Origin: Xylocopa sonorina
Lineage: Eukaryota > Arthropoda > Insecta > Hymenoptera > Apidae
Direction: 5' to 3'
Assembly: GCF_050948175.1 (NCBI RefSeq)
Contig: NW_027490120.1
Span: 372,001-436,000, forward strand
Length of the DNA stretch: 64,000 nt
The notes under the pieces are model-generated. The model saw only the letters and a program-made list of their open reading frames with translations, was not told where the DNA came from and searched no databases. Positions 40,501 to 51,700 of the stretch are shown in pieces (positions within the stretch are counted from its first letter, which is position 1; each line of letters starts with the position of its first letter). A program made the translations under genes and the position numbers.

Positions 40501-41915
40501 TCTATTACCACTCGCCACTGCTTGTTGCCCAAGGAGTCTGGCTTCTTGGGCACGACCCACAGTGGTGAATTGTACGATGATTTCGAAGGAGAGATGACCT
40601 CCTTTTGTAAAAGCTTATCGACCTGTCGCCGAATCTCCTCCTTATGCGCCGGTGGAAAGCGATATTGTTTAACATTAATCGGGCGATCGTCGATCGTCGG
40701 GATTTTGTGCGTAGTGGCCGACGTATGCCCTAGTTTATCGCCTTCGATGTGGAAAAGCTGCTGCGCGCTATGGACGAGGCGAATGACGTGATTCTTTTCT
40801 TCGGAGTTTAAATGATCGAGAAGGAGGAGTTCGAGAAATCGTTCTAGGCGAGATTGAGACAGATCGACGGATTTCGGCGATGGCGGCGTTTCCGATTTTG
40901 GAACTCGCTTTGTGCGGTTACTGACCGCTTGCGCATAGGAGATCTTTTGCACGTTGGCTATTTTGCAGTGCATAGGAGGAGTTTTGTTCGCCGAGTCTGA
41001 CTCTGAATTTGATTTCGAATTTAAAATTTCCCTTTTTCGGGATGCGTCGGTCGGTACGGCGGATACAGAGGAATTAGAAACAGTGGATTCGGAGACACTG
41101 GATTTTGCGAAAACCGGAAATAGCAGCGGACTCTCCTCCCGGTGGAGGGGAGCCATGATTCGAGCTGGTTCGAGTTTTACGTCGGGTAGCGTGATTTGGA
41201 CCGTGCGATCTGACGAATTAATTATTCGGGTGACGACTCTACCGCGTACGACTCTTACCAGGGCGTTTGCAAAGAAGATTCCCGGCGCTAAATCTAATCG
41301 CGGAATTATACCTTCCGGAAGGTTCGTATTGGAAACGCGAATCTTAACTACGATATTCGATCGCGGGGGAATCGCGATCCGATCCCCGGGCTTCGGAGAA
41401 GAGGCTTTCTTCGGTATTGTTTGTTTATGCTTCGCCGGAGCATTGCGTCTCGGAGAAGCTGATACTCTAGGCGAAGACTGCGGCGGCGGAGAGGGAGCGG
41501 ATCTCTGGCGCGGCGCTTGTTTGTTTTCCGGCGATAACGAAGGAGTGGATTTCGGTCGCGTCGTCGTTCCTTCGAGTGATTCTACATCTTTCTCGAATGG
41601 AATTTCTTTTCCGTTCCATCTAATAAATTTTTTGAGGAACGAGATCTCCGCGTCCGCGCAGAAACCCGAACCGAGAATTCCTTCGGTCTTAAGGGGAAAG
41701 TTGTCCCCAACGACGTTAAACGGAACGACGCGGTTGAAAATTACTAGATTCACCGTCCCTAAGGTAGCGGTCTTTCCGTCTGTGACTCCCGTTATCACCA
41801 CTATTTCCGCGGTATCTATCGCTTTCGCGGAGGTGCTCGGCTGTGCGGTACACGGAATTGGCTCGCTTACGGCGCCCTCGAAATTGAGTACTTTATTTAC
41901 ACGTCTGTCGCGCTG
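37581..41915 (-). CDS. pol: Retrotransposon Pol: protease remnant, reverse transcriptase, RNase H, integrase
   Basis: One frame is open from after a TGA at 41,916-41,918 to a TGA at 37,581-37,583. It has no ATG near its start, so it was probably expressed by frameshift from Gag. Numbering from the GTG at 41,801 (1,406 residues): a protease C-terminal part with ILGSGF at about 42-47, and no D-T/S-G active site in or upstream of it; a Pro/Ser-rich linker (about 80-145); reverse transcriptase (about 360-600) with the first Asp in FDLASGF (469) and YLDD at 531-534; RNase H with Asp680, Glu721 and Asp746; an HHCC zinc-binding region (His1017, His1024, CKSC at 1054-1057); the integrase core with Asp1087 (SMDVMG), Asp1147 (LTDQGS) and Glu1183 (SVERSH); and a GPY-type motif at about 1317-1319. 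There is no chromodomain. The polymerase and integrase catalytic residues are all present; only the protease start is lost. It would act in cytoplasmic particles (DNA synthesis) and the nucleus (integration). Confidence 0.96.
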   Translation of the reverse strand, partial: QRDRRVNKVLNFEGAVSEPIPCTAQPSTSAKAIDTAEIVVITGVTDGKTATLGTVNLVIFNRVVPFNVVGDNFPLKTEGILGSGFCADAEISFLKKFIRWNGKEIPFEKDVESLEGTTTRPKSTPSLSPENKQAPRQRSAPSPPPQSSPRVSASPRRNAPAKHKQTIPKKASSPKPGDRIAIPPRSNIVVKIRVSNTNLPEGIIPRLDLAPGIFFANALVRVVRGRVVTRIINSSDRTVQITLPDVKLEPARIMAPLHREESPLLFPVFAKSSVSESTVSNSSVSAVPTDASRKREILNSKSNSESDSANKTPPMHCKIANVQKISYAQAVSNRTKRVPKSETPPSPKSVDLSQSRLERFLELLLLDHLNSEEKNHVIRLVHSAQQLFHIEGDKLGHTSATTHKIPTIDDRPINVKQYRFPPAHKEEIRRQVDKLLQKEVISPSKSSYNSPLWVVPKKPDSLGNKQWRVVIDYRALNEKSIADAYPLPCITEILDQLGSAKYFSTFDLASGFHQIPMEPTDIPKTAFSTPHGYYEFKRMPFGLKNAPATFQRLMDNVLSGLQGNKIFVYLDDIAIYASSLQEHKAKFEKLTQRLKDGNLVLQPDKCEFLRREVTYLGHIIIEHGVKPDPAKISAVKNFPRPQNAKQIKQFLGLVGYYRPFIANFSQIAKPLTNLLKKDAPFTWRNEQENSFVKLRDCLCEVPILQYPNFKQSFVITTDASAEAIGAILSQGPIGLDLPMAYTSRLLNTAERNYSTIGKECLAIVYAVHYFRPYIYGNQFKLVTDHRPLVWMNSVKDPFSRLVRWRLKLAEFDYEMVYKSGKTKLNADALSRNPVQIFPLSHSHDSEDDIFDVPPQIRKKYSTPAPPPSPVMSKTNLPTSSNPFSTDDSPITYIPAPYEHVRREPLFQISRDSISTRRDNLVVFVTQSGHPYDTGAKDLERAGKFIPHKNLTLSKAKVVKIEQEFQIQLPILEHPSRTVDFQIAIETFRSLYDVVSELQLSSFSIAQTSIDSISWSRIQKILQDLLDETDVHITVCQGLIRTPSIEDRLKIIKENHDSPVGGHKGVNKTYSRIRQQYFWPNMKNQIQEYIGKCKSCQTEKLVRIKTRQPLTLTDTPGRAFDKISMDVMGPLPETPEGFTNILTMQDLLTKYSIAVPLKSTTAVDIADVLIREFICKFRCPKGILTDQGSNFINSLIKAIAIKFRIKQYKSTAFHPQTNGSVERSHQVLAEYLKHYIESSNNWEKWLPYAMLSYNTSVHEGTLYTPHELMFGRIARTPSATPLQDNSKNETYSDYLIELHERISKSQELARANLDNAKRRSKYYYDRNLNVKNFEVAQWVYLIKEPNKHKFQSQYSGPYRILEIISNSNVKLNVKGRHKFVHTKKIKLCKRMHSMYTAGMSEREMKSTELRDREHSEFETNAKRESDTSSSSTDDTRNRSLAAKRS

Positions 41916-41997
41916 TCACACATCTGTCGGCTTCCTGCATCGCGGCGGCCTTTTGCGCTTGTTGTCGCGTCTTTGTTGGTGGAGTCCTAGACGCCAT
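41893..41997 (-). pseudogene. Gag N-terminal remnant (34 codons)
   Basis: The first ATG after the primer-binding site (41,995-41,997) opens a 34-codon frame beginning MASRTPPTK, rich in Ala, Gln, Thr and Arg, and ends at TAA 41,893-41,895. Gypsy-class Gag proteins are normally several hundred residues and often end in a CCHC zinc knuckle; none is present here. The stub overlaps the start of the open pol frame (from 41,915) in the +1 frame relative to it. The simplest reading is an internal deletion that fused the Gag start to the middle of the protease and removed capsid, nucleocapsid and the protease active site. The deletion point cannot be fixed without an intact relative. Confidence 0.7.
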
Positions 41998-42048
41998 GGC
42001 TAATTCGCGGTCCCTAACGGCAGAATTTCCAGAGGAAACGCGTGGCAA

Positions 42049-42066
42049 ATCCCACCGTTGTCACCA
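42049..42066 (-). other. Candidate tRNA primer-binding site
   Basis: The minus strand reads TGGTGACAACGGTGGGAT beginning at 42,066. Its complement ends in CCA and includes AATCCCACC-like sequence resembling the 3' half of a T-arm plus acceptor stem. I could not assign the tRNA. It lies 12 nt from the LTR edge as defined by the 3' LTR, or 6 nt if the LTR really ends in CGAACA at 42,073. Confidence 0.65.
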
Positions 42067-42593
42067 AAAATATGTTCGTGTCACGTCCTGAAGTCGCGAA
42101 AGCGCTCGTCACGTGGACACTTATCGTAGCCGTTCCCGATATCGACGCGAACTGCGCGGAGCTGGGTCCGTCGGCGGACAAGACTCGATTTACCAGGTAC
42201 AAAGACGTGCAACTTACCTTTCGATGCTCTTGATTCATTGACTTCTTTCTCGTTCCAGGTAGCGTAGGCGCCGAGGATCGATGACCCGGATAGCGGCGGC
42301 GTACGGCTGGAACGGCGGAATGGAGACTGGAATCAGGCGCCAGGTAGGTAGATCCCGGCTAACGGGTATTGAAGCTGGAATCTGGCGCTCCGAGGCTCGT
42401 ACGGGACGTACGGCGGCGAAGACTTCCTTGGCAGGATACGGAAGAGCTCTACGACGGTCCGGATATTTGGGTGCACCACCCACGTATTCACGCGCAAGCC
42501 GACGGATGAATTCCTTCCTCCCCGCGCGTCGTGTACGCTTTACCCGAGAATCGAAGCTCATCGAAAGTACTTGCACTTCGGTAAAGCACGGCA

Positions 42594-42696
42594 CGGCTAA
42601 GCGCTGGTTCGCTCTAGCTTACCGGATACTCCTAGGCGCAAGATACCTTGACACAACAGAAATAAAGTAAGAGCGGCTAAGCGTTGGTTCGCTCTA
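42594..42696 (+). repeat. 23-bp direct repeat inside the 5' LTR
   Basis: The word CGGCTAAGCG(C/T)TGGTTCGCTC TA begins at 42,594 and again at 42,674, spaced 80 bp apart, with one mismatch. Short internal repeats of this kind are common in LTR regulatory regions. Role unknown. Confidence 0.75.
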
Positions 42697-43200
42697 ACCG
42701 TCCAGCCTTAAAACCGCTGAGGATGATTTAATAGAAATAGTAACTAATCGCGAGCGTACCCGTGGAATGGAATGTAAAAGGAATTTGTAATTGAAACAGA
42801 ATAAACACTTTGACTTGTTATAAACTAAGATATATTCTTACTTGAATACCCTAATACACTAAATCTAAGTTACTACGTAATGTACAATAAGAGAAATGGA
42901 AGTTGAATAAAATAAAGACTCCACTATGGGAGATGTGAATGAGTTCGTTGCATTGAGCTGCGAGCTCGTATGCCTGATAGCCAATTGCTCTGTTCGGATC
43001 GAAGAATGATACTGATGTCGGATCGGCGCGTCCGCGACCTCCTAGGGTCGCGCGGCGCGCGAGTGGCTGGTCCCCAGAGTGGGGACGGCGCGTGGGCGGA
43101 GAGCGGGGAGACCGCTCGTGGTGGGGTCGCCCGCGTTACGCGGTGAGCCACGCGCGTTGGCCGCGCGCTCGAGCGTGAACGCGTCTTAATCTATGTCGCA

Positions 43201-43210
43201 TTTATAAATA
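43201..43210 (-). promoter_or_regulatory. Candidate TATA box of the LTR
   Basis: The minus strand reads TATTTATAAA, about 335 bp into the LTR. If used, transcription would start near 43,170-43,180, leaving a U3 of about 370 bp. It falls in the part deleted from the other LTR. No convincing AATAAA was found downstream in the LTR on this strand. Confidence 0.4.
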
Positions 43211-46200
43211 CATATTTACAGATCTTTGCTTATTTCTATGTGTGTGTGTACATGAGTGTGTAGTGTGCTTATCCTAATATCGTCGGTACGAGAATAGCGT
43301 GCACGGATACGTGATTGCAGGAGAATCCAGTTCGTAGGCGTCGTAGCTCTCCTCATCCTCGTAGCGTGGGGTGGAATCCTCCCTCGCGTACGTGTGGCGT
43401 CGCCTCCCCGTTCCGTGGCGGCAAGTATGCAGGTTGCCAGCGTGTAGGGGATCCGGATGCTGGAGGAGATGCGGATGCTGATCTGTGGCCGTCGAGGGTG
43501 GCGGGCGGCGTCTGAGGGTGGCAGACGGTACGCCTGACGTCACAAAATGCGACACTTCTTTGCTAGGAAGTAACGTTTGCAGATGTCTACGTTTTGAAGC
43601 AATAGAGTTCTAATGCATCTTAAAACGCGATATCGCATCTCACTTCTATGTTTCATGATAAGATATAATATTCATTGTGCACTGTTATGTATACCTCGTA
43701 TTCACTACAAAAGAATGTAACTGCGACCCTTCCTTGCTAGGAAATATCGTTTGCAGATGTCTAGGTATCGTAGCAATAGAGTTCTAATGCTTCTTAAAAC
43801 GCGCTTTCGCACCTCATTTCTATGTTTCATGATAAGATATCATATTCATTGCGAAGTGACATGCACACCTCGTATTCACTTCAAAAGAATGTAAATGCGA
43901 CACTTCCTTGCTAGGAAATAGCGTTTGCAGATGTCTACATATCGTAGCAATAGAGTTCTAATGCTTCTTAAAACGCGATATCGCTCCTCATTTCTATGTT
44001 CCATGATAAGATATAATATTCATTGCGAAGTGTCATGTATACCTTGCATACACTTCAATTGAACGTAAATGTGACACTTCCTTGCTAGGAAATAGCATTT
44101 GTAGATGTCTACGTATCGTAGCAATAGAGATCTAATGCTTCTTAGAACGCGATATCGCATCTCATTTCTATGTTTCATGATAAGATATGTTATTCATTGC
44201 GAAGTGTTATGTATTCCTCGTCCACACTTCAAATGAATGTAAATGCGACACTTCCTTTCTAGGAAATAGCGTTTCCAGATGTCTACGTTTCGAAGCAATG
44301 GAGTTCTAATGCTTCTTAAAACGCGATATCGCATCTCATCTCTATGTTTCATGATAAGATATAATATTCATTGCGAAGCGTTATGTACACATTTCTACAC
44401 ATCTAAAGAATGTAAATGCCACACACCCCCGGTAGGAAATAACGTTTCCAGATGTCTACGTATCGATACATTAGAGATGCAATGCTTCTTAAAACGCGAT
44501 ATCGCATCTCAGTTCTATGTTTCATGATATGATTTAATATTTATTGCGAAGTGTTACGTATACCTCGTATACCCTTCAAAAGAATGTAAATGCCACACCT
44601 CGTTGCTAGGAAATAGCGTTTCCAAATATCTACGTATCGTTGTAATAGATTTCTAATGCTTCTTAAAACGCGATATCGCATCGCAGTTCTATGTTTGATG
44701 ATAAGATATAATATTCATTGTGAAGGGATATGTATACCTCGTATTCACTTCAAAAGAATGTAAATGCGACTCTTCCTGGCTAGGAAATAGCGTTTGCAGA
44801 AGCCTACGTATCGTAGCAATAGAGTTCTAATGTTTCGTAAAACGCAATATCGCATCTCATTTCTATTTTTCATGGTAAGATAAAATAATCATTGCGAAGT
44901 GTCGCTTATACCTCGCATACACTTCAAATAAATGTAAATTCGACACTTCATTGCTAGGAAATAGCGTTTAAAAGATGTCCACGTATCGAAGCAATAGAGT
45001 TGTAATGATTCTTATAACGCGATATCGCATCTCATTTCTATGTTCCATGATAAGATATAATATTCATTGCGAAGTGTCATGTATACCTCGCATAGACTTC
45101 AAACGAATGTAAATGGGACACGTCCTTGCTAGGAAATAGCGATGGCAGATGTCTATATATCGAAGCAATAGAGTTCTATTGCATCTTATAACGCGATATC
45201 GCATCTCATTCCTATGTTTCATGGTAAGATATAATGTTCATTGCGAAGTGTTATGTGTACATCGTCTACACTTCAATCGAACGTAAATGCCACACATCCT
45301 TGCTAGGAAATGCGTTTACAGATGTCTACGTATAGAAGCAATAGTTTCCTAATGCTTCTTAAAACGCGATATCGCTTCTCATTTCCATGTTTCATGATAA
45401 GATATAATATTCATTGCGAAGTTTTATGTATACGTCGTCTACACTTCAAAAGCCTGTAAATGCCACACTTCGTTGCTAGGAAATAGCGTTTCCAGATGTC
45501 TACGTATCGAAGCAATAGAGTTGTAATGCTTCTTAAATCGAGATATCGCATCTCATTTCAACGTTTCATGATAAGATATAATATTCATTGCGAAGCGTTA
45601 TGTGTTCCTCCTCTATACGTCAAATGAATGTAAATGCGACACTTCCTTTCTAGGCAATTACGTTTCCAGATGTCTACGTACCGTAGCAATAGAGTTCTAA
45701 TGCTTCTTAAAACGGGATATCGCATCTCATTTCTATGTTTCATGATAAGATATAATATTCATTTCGAAGTGTCATGTATACCTCGGATACACTTCATATG
45801 AATGTAAATGCAACACTTCCTTGCTATGAAATAGCGTTTGCAGATGTCTACGTATCGAAGCTATAGGGTTCTAATGCTTCTTAAAAAGAGATATCGCATC
45901 TCATTCCTACGTACCATGATAAGATGTAATATTCATTGCGAAGTGTCATGTATACCTCGCATACACTTCAAATGAATGTAAATGCGGCACTTCCTTGCTA
46001 GGAAGTAGCGTTTCCAGATGTCTACGTATCGCAACAATAGAGTTCTAAAGCTTCTTAAAACGCGATATCGCATCTCATTTCTATGTCTCATGATAAGATA
46101 TAATATCCAATACGAAGTGTTATGTATTCCTCTTCTACACTTCAAATGAATGTAAATGCGACACTTCCTTGCAAGGAAATAGCGCTTGCAGATGTCTGGG

Positions 46201-46279
46201 TATCGAAGCAATGGAGTTCTAGTGCTTCTTAAATCGAGATATCACATCTGATTTCTATGTTTCATGATAAGATATAATA

Positions 46280-48750
46280 TTTATTGCGAAGTGTCATGTA
46301 TAACTCGTACTCACTTCAAATGAATGTAAATGCGACACTTCCTTGCTGGGAAATAGCGTTTGCAGATGTCTACGCATCGAAGCAATAGAGTTCTAATCCT
46401 TCTCAAATTGCGATATGCTTCTCATTTCTATGTTTCATGATGAGATATAATATACATTGTGGAGTGTTATGTATACCTCGTAATCACATCAAAAGAATGT
46501 AAGTGCAACACTTCCTTGATATTAAATAGCGTTTGCAAATGTCTACGTATCGTAGCAACAGATTTCTAATACTTTTTAAATCGCGACATCGCATCTCATT
46601 TCTATGTTTCATGATAAGATATAATATTCATTGCGAAGTGCAATGTATTTCTCGCATACACTTCAAATGAGTGTAAATACGACACTTCCTTGCTAGGAAA
46701 TAGCATTGGCAGATGTTTACGTATCGAAGCAATTGAGTTCTAATGCATCTTAAAACGAGATGTTGCATCTCATTTCTATGTTTCATGATTAGATATAATA
46801 TTAATTGCGAAGTGTCATGTATACCTCTTATTCACTTGAAAAGAATGTAAATGCGACACTTCCTTGCGAGGAAGTAGCGTTTGCAGATGTCTACGTATCG
46901 AAGCAATAGGGTTCTAATGCTTCTTAAACCGCGATATCGCTCCTCATTTCTGTGTTTCATGATAAGATATAATATTCATTTCGGAGTGTCATGTATACCT
47001 CGTATTCACTGGAAAAGAATGTAAATGCGGCACTTCCTTGCTAGGAAATAGCGTTTCCAGATATCTACGTATCGTAGCAATAGAGATCTAATGCTCCTTA
47101 AAACGCGATATCGCTCCTCATTTCTATGTTTCATGAGAAGATATAATATTCATTTCGGAGTGTCATGTATACCTCGTATTCACTTCAAAAGAATGTAAAT
47201 GCGACACTTCCTTGATAGGAAATAGCGTTTGCAGATGTCTACGTATCGTTGCAATAGTGTTCCAATGCTTCTTAAATAGCGATATCGCATCTCATATCTA
47301 TGCTTTATGATAAGATATAATATTCATTGTGCAGTGTTATGTATACCTCGTATTCACTTCAATAGAATGTAAATGCGACACTTCCTTGCTAGGAAATATC
47401 GTTTGCAGATGTCTACGTGTCGTAGCATTAGAGTTCTAATCCTTCTTAGAACGCGATATCACAACTCATTTCTATGTTTCATGATAAGATATAGTATTCA
47501 TTGTGGAGTGTTATGTATACATCGTATTCACTTCAAAAGAATGTGAATGCGAAACTGCCTTGCTTGGAAATGGCGTTTGCAGATGTCTACGTATCGTAGC
47601 AATAGATTTCTAATGCTTCTTAAAGCGCGAATCGATCCTCATTTCTATATTTCACGATAAAATGTAGTATTCATTGTGGAGTGTTATGTATACCTCGTCT
47701 ACACTTCCTAAGAATGTAAATGCGACACTTCCTTGCTAGGAAATAGCGTCTGCAGATGTCTACGTATCGTAGCAATAGAGTTCTAATGTTTCTTAATTCG
47801 CGATATCGCATCTCACTTCGACGTTTCATGATAAGATATAATATTCATTGTGCAGTGTTATGTATATCTCGTCTACACTTCAAATGAATGTAAATGCGAC
47901 ACTTCCTTGCTGGGAAATAGCGTTTGCAGATGTCTACGTATCGAAGCAATAGAGTTCTAATCCTTCTCAAATTGCGATATGCTTCTCATTTCTATGTTTC
48001 ATGATGAGATATAATATACATTGTGGAGTGTTATGTATACCTCGTAATCACATCAAAAGAATGTAAGTACAACACTTCCTTGATATTAAATAGCGTTTGC
48101 AAATGTCTACGTATCGTAGCAATAGATTTCTAATACTTTTTAAATCGCGACATCGCATCTCATTCCTATGTTTCATGATAAGATATAATATTCATTGCGA
48201 AGTGCAATGTATTTCTCGCATACACTTCAAATGAGTGTAAATACGACACTTCCTTGCTAGGAAATAGCATTGGCAGATGTTTACGTATCGAAGCAATTGA
48301 GTTCTAATGCATCTTAGAACGAGATGTTGCATCTCATTTCCATGTTTCATGATTAGATATAATATTAATTGCGAAGTGTCATGTATACCTCGTATTCACT
48401 TGAAAAGAATGTAAATGCGACACTTCCTTGCGAGGAAGTTGCGTTTGCAGATGTCTACGTATCGAAGCAATAGGGTTCTAATGCTTCCTAAACCGCGATA
48501 TCGCTCCTCATTTCTGTGTTTCATGATAAGATATAATATTCATTTCGGAGTGTCATGTATACCTCGTATTCACTGGAAAAGAAAGTAAATGCGGCACTCC
48601 CTTGCTAGGAAATAGCGTTTCCAGATATCTACGTATCGTAGCAATAGAGATCTAATGCTCCTTAAAACGCGATATCGCTCCTCATTTCTATGTTTCATGA
48701 GAAGATATAATATTCATTTCGGAGTGTCATGTATACCTTGTATTCACTTC
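46280..48750 (-). repeat. Segmental duplication within satellite, offset 1,564 bp (9 monomers)
   Basis: The block at about 46,280-47,185 recurs at about 47,845-48,750 with rare shared variants (GATATTAAATAGCG, CGAGATGTTGCATC, GCGAGGAAGT). Part of it is copied a third time because it lies at the start of the 7,259-bp duplication. Confidence 0.8.
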
Positions 48751-51700
48751 AGAGGAATGTAAATGCGACACTTCATTGCTAGAAAATAGCGTTTGCAGAT
48801 GTCTACGTATCGGAGCAATAGAGTTCTAGTGGATCTTAAAACGCGATATCGTATCTCATTTCTATGTCTCATGATAAGACATAATATTCATTGCGAAGTG
48901 TCGTGTATACCTCGCATATACTTCAAAAGAATGTATATACGACATTTCATTGCTAGGAAGTAGTGTTTGCAGATGTCTACGTATCGGAGCAATAGAGTTC
49001 TAATGCTTCTTAAATCGCGATAACGCATCTCATTTCTATGTTTCATGATAAGATATAATATTCATTGCGAAGTGTCATGTATACCTAGTATTCAATTCAT
49101 AAGAATGTAAATGCCACACTTCCATGCTAGGAAATTGCGTTTGCCGATTTCTCCGTATCGAAGCAGTAGAGTTCTATTGCTTCTTAAATCGCGATATTGC
49201 ATCTCATTTCTATGTTTCGTGATAAGGTATAATATTCATTGCGAAGTGTCATGTATACCTCGCATACACTTCAAATGAATGTAATACGACACTTCGTTGC
49301 TAGGAAATAGCGTTTGCAGATGTCTACGTATCGAAGCAATAGGATTCTAATGCATCTTAAAACGCGATATCGCTCCTCATTCCTATGTTTCATGTTAAGA
49401 TATAATATCCATTGTGGATTGTTATGTATACCTCGTATTCACTACAAAAGAGTGTAAATGCGACACTTCCTTGCTAGGATATAGCGTTTCCAGATATCTA
49501 CGTATCGTAGCAATAGAGTTCTAGTGTTTCTTAAAACGCGATATCGCATCTCACTTCTATGTTTCATGACACGATAAAATATTCGTTGCGAAGTGTCATG
49601 TATACCTCGTCTTCTCTTCAAAAGAATGTAAATGCGACAGTTCCTTGCTAGGAAATAGCGTCTGCAGATGTCTGCGTATCGAAGCAATATAGTTCTAATG
49701 CTTCTTATAACGAGATATCGGATCTCAATCCTATGTTCTATGATAAGATATAATATTCATTGCGAAGTGTCATGTATACCTCGCATACACTTCAAATGAA
49801 TGTAATACGACACTTCGTTGCTAGGATATAGCGTTTGCAGATGTCTACGTATCGAAGCAATAGGATTCTAATGCATCTTAAAACGCGATATCGCTCCTCA
49901 TTCCTATGTTTCATGTTAAGATATAATATCCATTGTGGATTGTTATGTATACCTCGTATTCACTTCAAAAGAATGTAAATCCGACACTTCCTTCCTGGGA
50001 AATAGCGTTTGCAGATGTCTACTTATCGTAGCAATAGAGCTCTAATGCTTCTTAAAACGCAATACCGCACCTCACATCTATGTTTCATGATGATATAATA
50101 TTCATTGCGAAGTGTCATATAAACTTCGTATTCTCTTCAAAAGACTGAAAACGCGACACTTCCTTGCTAGGAAATAGCGTTTGCAGATGTCTACTTATCG
50201 TAGCAATAGAGTTCTAATGCTTCTTAAAACGCAATACCGCACCTCACTTCTATGTTTCATGATGTTATAATATTCATTGCGAAGTGTCATGTATAACTCG
50301 TATTCACTTCAAAAGAATGTAAATGCGACACTTCCTTGCTAGGAAATAGCGTTTCCAGATGCCCACGTATAGAAACAATAGCGTTCTAATGCTTCTTAAA
50401 ACGAGACTTCGCATCTCAGTTCTATGTTTCATGATGAGATATAATATTCATTGCGAAGTGTCATGTATACCTCGTATTCACTTCAAATGAATGTAAATGC
50501 GACACTTGCTTGCTAGGAAATAGCGTTTTCAGATGTCTACGTATCGAAGCAATAGATTTTTAATGCTCCTTAAATCGCGATATCGCATCTCATTTCTTTG
50601 TTTCATGATAAGATATAATATTCATTGCGAAGTATCATGTATACCTCGTATTCACTTCAGAAGAATGTAAGTGCGACACTTCCTTGCAAGGAAATAGCGT
50701 TTGCAGATGTCTACTTATCGTAGCAATAGAGTACTAATGCTCCTTAAAACGGAATACCGCACCTCACTTCTATGTTTCATGATGTCATAATATTCATTGC
50801 GAAGTGTCATGTAAACCTCGTATTCTCTTCAAAAGGATGTAAATGCGACCCTTCCTTGCTAGGAAATAGAGTTTGCAGATGTCAACGTATCGTAGCAATT
50901 GAGTTCTAACGCTTCTTAAAATGCGATATAGCATCTCATTTCTATGTGTCATGATGAGATATAATATTCATTGCGAAGTGTCATGTAAACCTCGTATTCT
51001 CTTCAAAAGGATGTAAATGCGACACTTCCTTGCTAGGAAATAGCGTTTGCAGATGTCTACGTATCGAAGCAACAGATTTCTAATGCTTCTAAAATCGCGA
51101 TATCGCATCTCATTTCTATGTTTCATGATAAGATATAATGTTTATTGAGCAGTGTTATGTATATCTCGTCTACACTTCAAAAGAATGTAAATGCGACACT
51201 TCCTTGCTAGGAAATAGCGTCTGCAGATGTCTACGTATCGTAGAAAGAGAGTTCTAATTCTTCTTAAAACGCGAGATAGTACTGTGATATCGCATCTCGC
51301 ATCTATGTTTCATGATAAGATATAATATTCATTCTGGAGTGTTGTGTATACCTCGTATTCACTTCAAAAGGTTGTAAATGCGACACTTCCTTGCTAGGTA
51401 ATAGCGTTTGCAGATGTCCACGTATCGAAGCAATAGAGTACTAATGCTTCTTAAAACGCGAAATCGCTCCTTATTTCTATGTTTCATGATAAGATATAAT
51501 ATTCATTGTCGAGTGTTATGTATACGTCGTATTCACTTCAAAAGAATGTAAATGCGACACTTCCTTGCTAGGAAATAGCGTCTGCAGATGTCTAGGTATC
51601 GTAGCAATAGAGGTCTAATGCTTCGTAAAACGCGAATCGATCCTCATTTCTATGTTTCATGATGAGATATAATATTCATCGTGGAGTGAAATGTATACCT

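Larger units (their letters stand above)
37124..43544 (-). mobile_element. Ty3/gypsy-class LTR retrotransposon, 6,421 bp, at the satellite orientation switch
   Basis: Minus-strand element with order 5' LTR (42,079-43,544), primer-binding site (about 42,049-42,066), gag stub (41,893-41,997), pol frame (41,915-37,581), polypurine tract (37,485-37,500), 3' LTR (37,124-37,484). The Pol order RT, RNase H, integrase places it in the Ty3/gypsy class. There is no envelope-like frame and only about 97 bp between pol and the 3' LTR. The element lacks nearly all of gag and the protease active site, so it is unlikely to be autonomous. No target-site duplication is visible: the left flank ends TGAAG and the right flank begins AAATG. 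The satellite on either side runs in opposite orientations, so it was not simply inserted into a continuous array. Confidence 0.95.
42079..43544 (-). repeat. 5' LTR, full length (1,466 bp)
   Basis: Both ends match the short LTR at 37,124-37,484; the central 1,105 bp (42,231-43,335) is present only here. In element orientation it starts TGTGACGTC, has a TATA-like word at 43,210-43,201, and ends GACGTGACA, or possibly CGAACA at 42,073. It contains a 23-bp direct repeat and a short TG-rich run (43,241-43,262). I see no inverted repeats or target duplication bounding the extra 1.1 kb, so deletion from the other LTR is more likely than insertion here. Confidence 0.9.

Noticed and set aside
40954..42003. 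349-codon plus-strand open frame
   Set aside because: It is antisense to the pol linker and protease region and gag stub; it arises from codon bias of the minus-strand gene and has no recognisable domain.
42231..43335. The extra 1.1 kb in the 5' LTR as a second mobile element inserted in it
   Set aside because: There are no terminal inverted repeats, target duplication or coding frame at its edges, and it contains the TATA-like word expected of the LTR. Deletion from the other LTR is simpler.
37124..43544. Perfect inverted duplication (palindrome) centred on the element
   Set aside because: The monomers next to the two junctions differ from each other by many substitutions, so the arms are not recent mirror copies even though they share subtypes.
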